Below are positions 56,854 to 64,000 of a DNA stretch of 64,000 nucleotides, one piece after another. Location: the NCBI GenBank assembly GCA_014529385.2, contig CM043957.1, positions 67,229,503-67,293,502 on the forward strand, read 5' to 3'. The stretch comes from Adiantum capillus-veneris. Taxonomy: Eukaryota; Streptophyta; Polypodiopsida; Polypodiales; Pteridaceae. Position numbers and translations under genes: made by a program. The notes beneath the pieces are model-generated. The model was not told where the DNA came from. It searched no databases and saw only the letters and a program-made list of their open reading frames with translations. Numbering within the stretch: position 1 is the first letter of the stretch; every line of letters begins with the position of its first letter.

Positions 56854-57107
56854 GTGGATTCACTTAGTTGGGGTAAAGGCAGTGTGCCTCTTAACCCGGT
56901 CAGACATGCCAAAGACGTCCGATCGTCCATTACTTGTACACACCTTATTCTTTACTAGATGAAAGAATAAGGGGCTCTCTCACACACATAGTGTTGAGTT
57001 CCTCCCCCCACATCCTGTGTTGTCTCCCTCCCCCCCCCCCCCCCCCCCCCCCCTTCTCACTCTTCGCAGATGCACTGCATTCGTGTACTCACAATTGGTA
57101 TTAGAGC
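56854..57107 (+). mobile_element. LTR 3' end and primer-binding site
   Basis: The sequence ends ...GTGTACTCACA (57083-57093) followed by TTGGTATTAGAGC (57095-57107), close to the plant tRNA-Met primer site TGGTATCAGAGC. Upstream, within the presumed LTR, is a hairpin CCTTATTCTTT-ACTAGATG-AAAGAATAAGG (56943-56972) with a perfect 11-bp stem, and a run of 24 C at 57030-57053. The 5' LTR boundary is uncertain (a TGTGGATTC near 56854). Confidence 0.5.
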
Positions 57108-58729
57108 TATGGCTTGGTGATGATGGGGAGCATGGCGGTGTCGAGAGCTTTGAGGTGGTAGTTTTCTTGCTCTTGGTGGTAGAGAGATCAAGAAATATTG
57201 GAAGGTTTGTGAGAATGCAATGGGAGCTTTTGAGCTTAGCTGAGATTGATGTATACTCTTGTGGAAGCTCAGAAAAGAGTGTGGAAGATTGTGTATAAGT
57301 GAAGGTGTTGCCCTAAAAATTGTGTGCATATCAGCACTATTTTCAAATTAATTTTTCTACTTGTAGAATGCAGATTTGAATGTTCTACCCCTCCATTTCG
57401 ACATGGTCTACAACTTTGCAGAAGAAACTTTTTGAAAATTCCTCACTTTTTTGTTAATATTCATCTCAACTGACTTACAAAAATTTTAGGTTTTTCGGTT
57501 TTTGCACAATGTGAGTGCTCAAAGTTGGGTGCATTAGTTCTAAGATGAAGATGCAATTTCAGCTATGCAGAGCTAGTGGTTTGAGAGTTTTTGGTAGATT
57601 TGGGCAACGAAGCATGAAGGCGTTTTACACACCATCGAAGCACTCTCTTGAGAGATGCAGTATTCCGAGCATACAAGTGGAGCTTCTTTCATAGGTTTTC
57701 ATAGGATACTTTGGCAACAATTTTGTGCTTTGGTTCATAATCTTTGTGAATGGATTTGCATATGGTTATGGTGCATGGCTGATGCCCATTATACATGCAT
57801 TTTTACGAGCTCTTTTGAGTGCCGATGAGCTATCTTGAGAGCATTGTTTTTGCATTGATTAGGTTTTCGGATTGCACCTCTTTTGTTGGCACTTGTTTAT
57901 ACGCAGTCACTCCGTGGATGTATGTCAAGTGTGGATTGCTATTGTATGTGAGATTGTGGAGCCATTTTGGCATTTCTACTCATTGGCATTGGGTAGTGGT
58001 TTTGGTTTATGGCTTAGAGTCCTCTTTCAGAGACTATAGTGGTCGAGGTTTAGTCCTACTTTGCCATAACTTTTGTTGAAAATTTTTTGTCAGTTTGTAG
58101 TGATCGACAGCTTCTCCCACTTTGGCATATTGGATGTGGTTTTATGATTGATATTTTGCTCCATTTATAGAGAAGACTCTATTAGATTTTTACCAGGTTT
58201 TATGCATTTTGTGACAGGTGCTAGAGAGTTGTCTTAGCCAAGTTTTGGCTTGTGCCTATGCAGATGGTCATTTTGCGTGCGCTCTCATTACAAATGGTCA
58301 CGATTTATGCATGATTGTTTCTTAGTTTTAGCTAAGGTTTATGCACTTGTGCGATGTTTACCATAGTTTGGTGGCAGGTGTTTGATCAGTTGGTTTTCTT
58401 TTGCATTGTGTTGAGCACTTAGGCTCTTGTGGGCATTGCATTTACACTTTGTGTGGGCTGATCTGTAGAGTCATTTTGTGCTCAGTTATGGAATCTTGTA
58501 GTGAGAGTTAACATCATTGGATACACAGGTTGTTCTATCAGACAAATCTCATAGGCATAGACATGTGGTTTGTTGGCATAGTGGTAGACCTGGACATATG
58601 CGAAGACATTGTTTTAGGTGTTGGAGATAGTGGAGGTTTCCATTGGTTGTTGGTGAGAGTACGAGTGTGGTAGACACTCCTACTTCTACAAGTTCACTAA
58701 GGCACGTGTGGACTTTATCTCATGATTGG
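57108..58729 (+). pseudogene. Degenerate retroelement interior with gag zinc knuckle
   Basis: Downstream of the primer site most of the sequence has no readable domain. At 58571-58612 CWHSGRPGHMRRHC matches a gag zinc knuckle C-x2-C-x4-H-x4-C, with the second Cys changed to Ser (AGT for TGT). It is followed by FRCWR and a Ser/Thr-rich stretch. No pol motifs were found before the next LTR, so the element is largely deleted. Confidence 0.5.
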
Positions 58730-59164
58730 TGTAGAAGTTCGGAACTACCTCTAGCAAAATGGCAAATCTATGAAGTTTCTATAAGTAATAACTAGCAAGT
58801 TACTACATACAATAACTAACATTGGACAATCAGTCAGACACCAGCAATAGCCTATAAATAGGACCCGTTACTCATTTTGAGGGACGACTTCTGACTCCCT
58901 AGAGTAATCTGATTGTTTTGAATGTAATCCTAGTTCCAGTCTCAGCTACAGTGTCTTATATTTCCAATTCTAGTGTCTTATCTTTTCAGTACCAGTTTTG
59001 TATTCCAGTAATCTGAAGTCCTAGTCTAAAGTGCTATCTGCGTCTGACATTTTTAGTTTTAAGTACCAACCTGGAATAGCTGTCTGAATATATCCATCTC
59101 ATTTGATATTGGCAATCACAGTGGTTTTAGCTAAGTTGCTCTAGGAAAAGAAAACTACCTTCCA
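58730..59164 (+). mobile_element. 5' LTR of the 59-63.7 kb Ty3 element
   Basis: Begins TGTAGAAGTTCGG and ends CCTTCCA, immediately followed after 2 bases by a primer-site-like TGGTATTAGAC at 59167. A TATA box GCCTATAAATAGGACC lies at 58849-58864. Length about 435 bp. There is no second copy in the window, so the start is a best guess. Confidence 0.55.
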
Positions 59165-59190
59165 GCTGGTATTAGACTATTGGATGTCAC

Positions 59191-60130
59191 AATGCCACCC
59201 AAAACAAACACAAGGGGTTGAGGACTAGCAAATCGCTTCATGGAAAACCCAAAACAAGTCCGTCTGATTCTAGAGGAAACCAAAGTAGGCTCTAAAATCG
59301 ATCCACACCCTAGGAATGAAAATGAGGTCACTCAAGGAGGGGGCACTACTGAGGAATCAAGGGATTTTCAGAAAGGGAATTGACCAGACAATTGCAAGAA
59401 CCTCCCTCAGAGAAAAGAATGAGAGCTTGGTTCTTGAATGGCTCTAAGAGTAAGAAGTTGAGAGAGCAGAAGGTATTGACACTGACAAATAAGTTCAATG
59501 ATTTGGTACAAAGAGCAGTGAAATTGGAGCAACATGTAGAAAAGGAGAAGGGCCATAGGAGGAGACAATCCAGTGATGATGAATCTTTTACTGAAGATAG
59601 CTTTGGATCCACTTCCAATTCTAGTTCTTTTGAAAGCAAGCCAAATGACGAAAGTAAAGCTAAGAAAGGGTCTTGGACTAGAAAGATTGAAGAAATGTCC
59701 AAGCAATTGTGGAGATAGCAAAGACAAGACCCTCAATGTGGAAAGCAAAAATCTGGTGCTTTAAATGTTGCTCAAAGGACCATATGTCAAATGAGTGTTC
59801 CCAGTGCACAAATTGCAAGGCCTTTGGTCATGTCTGGAACAATTGTGGGATTAGGATCCATCATTTTAAAAATGGAAAAGACAAGTCCTCAATTATTGCA
59901 CTTACCAACCTAGAAGTACCCAAGGCTGATGGAGCCAGTGGGGGTCTAAAGAAAATGAAGCCAGTACGAGCATTGGAATGGGTCAAGGGCACTACCAAAG
60001 TGGAGTTGGCATGGGTAGAGATAGAGGAGACTTCTCAAAAGGAAACATGAATTGCTATGGTTGTGGCAAGTATGGTCACTTTGCAGCTCAGTGTCCAGAT
60101 ACACTAAAACCAGAGGTAGCCGACTAGAAA
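59191..60130 (+). pseudogene. Ty3/gypsy gag with three zinc knuckles
   Basis: The ATG at 59191 (MPPKTNTRG) follows the primer site by about 15 bases. After stops, MRAWFLNGSKSKKLREQK and FNDLVQRAVKLEQHVEKEKG (59419-59550) form the end of capsid. After a frameshift come two zinc knuckles: CFKCCSKDHMSNEC and CTNCKAFGHVWNNC (59758-59852), both C-x2-C-x4-H-x4-C. A third, CYGCGKYGHFAAQC (60054-60095), is in another frame. Gag coats the RNA; here it is broken by at least two shifts. Confidence 0.75.
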
Positions 60131-60444
60131 CCATAGAAGCTAGTACCAGTAAGAGTGGTCAATAGAAGCAATGGAGTAGGTTATTGAAGAGATTACTAAT
60201 GAATAAGACAACCAGACTGCTGAGACCAAGAAGTGGGAATAGTAGAGGAAGTTGTGGAAGACTAAATATAAAGAAAATATTGTAGATGAATGGCACAAAC
60301 AAAGGGAGCTTGAAAAATCAGTGAGAATTTTTCAAAAAGATGCCAGAATGACCAGAAAGTTAAGAAGCTCAGACCATTCACAAGCTACCACCCTAGTCTT
60401 CATGACCAAGATAGGAGAACGCAACAGATAAACTCGACGAGTCT

Positions 60445-61353
60445 ATGATTTCTACAGTACAGAGCTTGGTAAAAGAAACAAGGCAAGTTAGAGAAAACTT
60501 GGTCGCAGCTGGAAATAGTAGCCTAGAGAAGAATCAGGTGGATTCATCACGGAGCCAGCCTGCAACTATAGGTGAGCCAACAAAATGGAACTATGAAGAT
60601 TCTCATGAGGAGAAGTCTTATGGCTCAGAGAGTGGTAGTTCGGGCAATGAGCAAGATGAAATATATGTCATGGTTTGTGTACAAGTTCAAAAATTAACAT
60701 TGGAATTAGACAACATCCAATGCACATTTCCTCAGGCAGCCAAATTTATCAGACAAAAGAGAAAAGATGAAGTAGAGGCCAAAATAGTGGATTTGGCAGC
60801 CATCCGAGATGATGAAGCTCTAGTGATCCAGATAGACTATAAGCTCAAAAAACATTGGGAACCATTATCTGGTGTCATTCTGGATGGAGGTGCTAGAGTG
60901 AATATTCTTGGAGAGAATCTTTGACAAAAGCTAGTGATAATAGAGATGAAGCCAGCTCCATTTAAAATAAGGATGGAAGATCATAGAGTGGTCCAAGCCG
61001 CTAGTCTTATCAAAAACATGTAGATAACAGTGGGGAAGGAAAAGTTCAAAACCAACTTTTTGGTGTTGGATGTTCAAGGAGCCTATGGCATGTTGGCGGG
61101 AAGACCATGGCTCAAAATTGTTGGAGCTATACATGATTATGCAAATCAAACACTAACAATTCAAAGCTCCAGTAGAAGAATTCAAATAAAGACACAAAAC
61201 ACCGGGACATGGAGGAAAGCACTTAAGCCAGAAGAGTTGTGTAAGAAGTATGGCACAAAGAAGATTGAGAGAATGCTAGCCTCCATGAACATTTTTTCCT
61301 TAATAGAGATCAACATGAATGTAGTACTGATGGACAAGGAACATGTTGAATGA
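60445..61353 (+). pseudogene. Ty3/gypsy aspartic protease (DGGA type)
   Basis: Frame 60445-60924 has a Ser-rich linker, then FIRQKRKDEVEAKIVDLAAI and the active-site block HWEPLSGVILDGGARVNILG (60853-60912). After a stop the frame 61030-61353 reads KFKTNFLVLDVQGAYGMLAG, then RPWLKIVGAIHDY and LTIQSSSRRIQIK. The LAGRPWL motif is the usual L-L-G-R-P-W-L after the protease. It is the same DGGA subfamily as the copy at 2.7 kb. Confidence 0.75.
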
Positions 61354-61699
61354 CAAAAGCAACAATACCCTGAACAATTTACTAAGTTGAACATCGGAGA
61401 AAGATCAACCCAGATTGATGGTGGTCGAGTCTACACCAAAAAGGCTCAACTTCGGACTAGAATCCAGTTCAGTAAATGACTCAGTTACTTTTGATGAAGC
61501 AATTCCAATGGTACTAACACCAGATGTTCATGATGATCTACAAGAAATTAGCAATCCATTTAATGATTATACTAATGGTATCTGGACAGACAAGGAAGCA
61601 CAGTCATTGTCTAAGAGAAAGGGAGGTAGACCAAATTGGTTGCTTCCAGATGATCAAGAATTAGAAGAGTGAAATCTCGGTTCAGAGGAGAATTCTAGA

Positions 61700-62960
61700 T
61701 TCATTAAAATCAATAAACATATGAAGCCAAAAATTAAGGAAAACGTTAAGGCACTATTCCAAAAACACAAAGATGTATTCACCTGGGAACATACTGATCT
61801 GAAAGGAGTAGATGTAGAAGTGTGTTAGCATTGCATACCATTAAAACCTGATGCTAGACCAGCACAATTGTAGAGGTACAGAATGAATCCTAATTATGCA
61901 AAGAAGGTCAAGGAGGAAATCGATAATTTGCTTAAAGCTGGGTTCATCACAGAGGTAGCAAGCAGCGACTAGCTATTTCCTATAGTGGTCATCCCAAAGA
62001 AGAATGACAAGCTCAGAGTGTCCGTGGATTATAGGAAATTGAACACCCATACCATTAAATATCCCTTCCCATTACCATTCACAGGTATGATGCTAGATGA
62101 GATTGCAGGCCACGAGATGTATAGCTTCATTGATGGCTACAGTGGCTACAATCAGTTGAAGATCACACCAAAAGATAGAGCTAAACTGACCTTCATCATT
62201 GAATGGGGAGCATTTATGTATTTTCTAATTCTAGTTGGACTTTGTAATGCTCCAACAGCCTTTCAGTGGTGTATGATGAGATATTTAGTGAGTTTTTGCA
62301 CAAATTTATAGCTATCTTTGTGGATGACTTTAATATATTTTCCACTGAAAAAATGCATATATTGTTTCTAGAAATGGTCTTTGAGAGGTGCAAGGAGAAG
62401 AGGATTTGTTTAAATCTATTCAAGTCTATTTTCATGGTTTGGAAGGGTCATCTACTGGGACATATTATTTCAAGAAAGGGTATTGAGGTGGCTAAAGATA
62501 AGATTCAGAGTATTCAGCAAGCCAGAGCGTCGACCACGATTTTAAAATTGAGTTCATTCTTGGGGTACATTAACTTTTATCAAAGATTTGTTCATATGTT
62601 TGCAACAAAATCATTACCCCTATATGAACTCACAAAGAAAGGAAATAAATATATCTAGATTGAAGAGTGTGAATGCAGTTTTCAATGCTTAAAAGATTCG
62701 ATCAACAGGAAGCCACTCCTTTGTCAGCCCAACTGGGACATTATTTTCCATTTACATGTTGATGCTTCATGTATGGCAACGGAGGCTATACTGGCTCAGC
62801 CTAATGGGAAGATAGACTACCGAGTCTACTTTGCCAGTCATACATTCAGTTCAGTAGAACAAAGTATATTCAACAACAAAGAGGGAGGAATTGGGAATGG
62901 TGTTCAGTGCAACCAAATTCATACATTATCTACTGGGGAAGCTATTCCACTTCTATGTTG
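61700..62960 (+). pseudogene. Ty3/gypsy reverse transcriptase and RNase H
   Basis: The pre-RT block VKALFQKHKDVFTWEHTDLK (about 61740-61800) leads to IVVIPKKNDKLRVSVDYRKL, SFIDGYSGYNQLKITPKDRA and VGLCNAPTAFQ (61985-62265). The catalytic box is FVDD (AIFVDDFNIFS, 62313-62345) rather than YVDD. HLLGHIISRKGIEVAKDKIQ and LSSFLGYINFYQRF follow. RNase H starts HVDASCMATEAILAQ (62755-62800) and has FSSVEQSIFNNKEGGIGNG. Frameshifts lie near 62270 and 62650-62720, with stops at several places. The order gag-PR-RT-RH identifies Ty3/gypsy. Confidence 0.82.
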
Positions 62961-63663
62961 ATCATTAGGCCTTATTATTTTTTATCAATAAAGTTATAAT
63001 ACAAGGAAGGTTAATCCGGTGGATGATGTTCCTTTTATGGAATTTGAATTCAAGATCTTTCACAAGCCATGCAAGTCGCATTACGGGGCTGATTTTCTTT
63101 GCAGAAGCATTGAAGGCTATTCAAAAACATCTCTGATAGATGCACCCATAGATGCTGAATTATTTTAGAGCACAACTGAGGAAGATCCTAATCCCAAATG
63201 GCAAGAAGTCTATGATTTTCTTCATCTAGGCAAATTCCCAAAAGATTGGCCTCAAAACAAGAAAAAGTCACTAATTATTCGAAGTCTGAAGTTCACCATT
63301 ATTGTTTGAGCACTTTATAGATTGGGTATTGATGGTGTACTTTGACGATGTGTACCATTAAAAAGATGAATGCAGGTTATCATTGAGGCACATAATGATG
63401 ATGTAGGTGGTCATTTTTCAACCGACGTCACATATAAGAAAATCCTTCAAGCTGGATTATGGTAACAATTGATGATGGAAAATGTCAGGACTTTTTGTAA
63501 AACATGTAATATATGCCAAAGGATGGGTAGACCTACAACAGCTGATATGACACCTCTAGCTCTAATTTAGCCACTGGGAGTCTTTATGAAATGGGAATTT
63601 GACTTCATGGGACCATTCAAGAAGGTGACTCCCAGAAAGAGCAAGTACATTATTATGGCTTTT
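62961..63663 (+). pseudogene. Ty3/gypsy RNase H end and integrase start, truncated
   Basis: Continues with FEFKIFHKPCKSHYGADFLC (the HxADxLSR-like end of RNase H, about 63045-63105), then the linker DPNPKWQEVYDFLHLGKFP. The integrase zinc domain reads IIEAHNDDVGGHFSTDVTYK...CKTCNICQR (63373-63525; His at the usual two positions, C-x2-C). It is followed by FMKWEFDFMGPFKKVT (first catalytic Asp in FDFMGP, about 63585-63625). Homology stops at about 63663. Confidence 0.75.
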
Positions 63664-64000
63664 CTACTTGAAAGCGTAGATTTAGGATGACATAGTATTG
63701 TGATTGATTCCCCTTTAAGATAATTCCTCAACAAATTCTCATATAGGTTGCTCTATGCTTGAAAAATCTTTGTTTTTCAAAGGTTGGCTATTCCTTCCAA
63801 TGTCATCCTAAATCCCTTGTAATGAGTATGGAAATCCGCCACTTATTCCGCTCTCAAAACTTGTTTGAAGAGTGAAACATGTGCATATGGATCTCTCAAT
63901 CCATTGTACTTTTTGGGCACACATTTACCTACTTGTGATGGTCGCATGTGTGGTGTTTTGACAACCCATTCTCACAACTCCAAGTTCTCTTGCAAGAACA
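63664..64000. other. Unassigned sequence after truncated integrase
   Basis: The integrase reading stops abruptly and unrelated, motif-free DNA follows to the window edge. An insertion or deletion junction near 63663 is likely. Confidence 0.4.

Overview
The window looks like repeat-dominated nuclear DNA of a large-genome land plant. The main evidence is decayed Ty3/gypsy retrotransposons on both strands, a hAT transposon of the plant DUF659 type, long AG/CT microsatellites, short AT-rich GT-AG introns and about 8 kb of decayed PLS-type pentatricopeptide-repeat (PPR) sequence. The PPR-rich, AG-rich style suggests a fern or other seed-free vascular plant, but that is inference and a gymnosperm is not excluded. 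No rRNA, tRNA, CRISPR or bacterial-style operon is visible. Nearly every coding stretch carries frameshifts or stops.

Layout. 1-1.6 kb: nothing recognisable. 1.64-3.38 and 11.48-11.65 kb: one Ty3/gypsy relic (gag, protease, start of reverse transcriptase), split by an 8,083-bp hAT element at 3393-11475. That element has a perfect 8-bp target duplication (AAACTAAG), CARGGATTT termini and long palindrome-rich inverted repeats. It holds a BED-finger/DUF659/hAT-dimerisation transposase on + and two genes on -: an open 306-codon RING-H2-like gene and a protein-kinase pseudogene. 13-14.6 kb: unrecognised retroelement-like reading frames. 16.8-19 kb: another Ty3 relic. About 19.7-26.2 kb (- strand): a probable LTR element with a primer-site-like leader, a five-copy 286-bp tandem array with a conserved palindrome, and a long unrecognised coiled-coil gene that is interrupted by a 454-bp inverted-repeat element. 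28.3-33.7 kb (-): Ty3 pol with an antisense foreign gag fragment inside it. 34-40.2 kb: a cluster of non-retroelement decayed genes with short introns, including a divergent histone H3-like gene with a roughly 220-codon tail, plus two foldback hairpins. 40.5-48.6 kb: PPR pseudogenes (one on +, a long array on -). 49-50.2 kb: a transposase-like relic. 52.6-53.4 kb: an FCP1/NIF-type HAD phosphatase pseudogene. 55-63.7 kb: retroelement relics, ending with the best-ordered Ty3 element (LTR, primer site, gag with three zinc knuckles, protease, RT, RNase H and truncated integrase).

The pieces do not form a pathway; they record nested insertions. The most notable object is the cargo-bearing hAT element. 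Its boundaries are supported independently by the target duplication, the matching ends and the uninterrupted Ty3 reading frame obtained when the element and one duplication copy are disregarded. The palindrome satellite, the H3-like gene and the paired foldbacks are the next most interesting.
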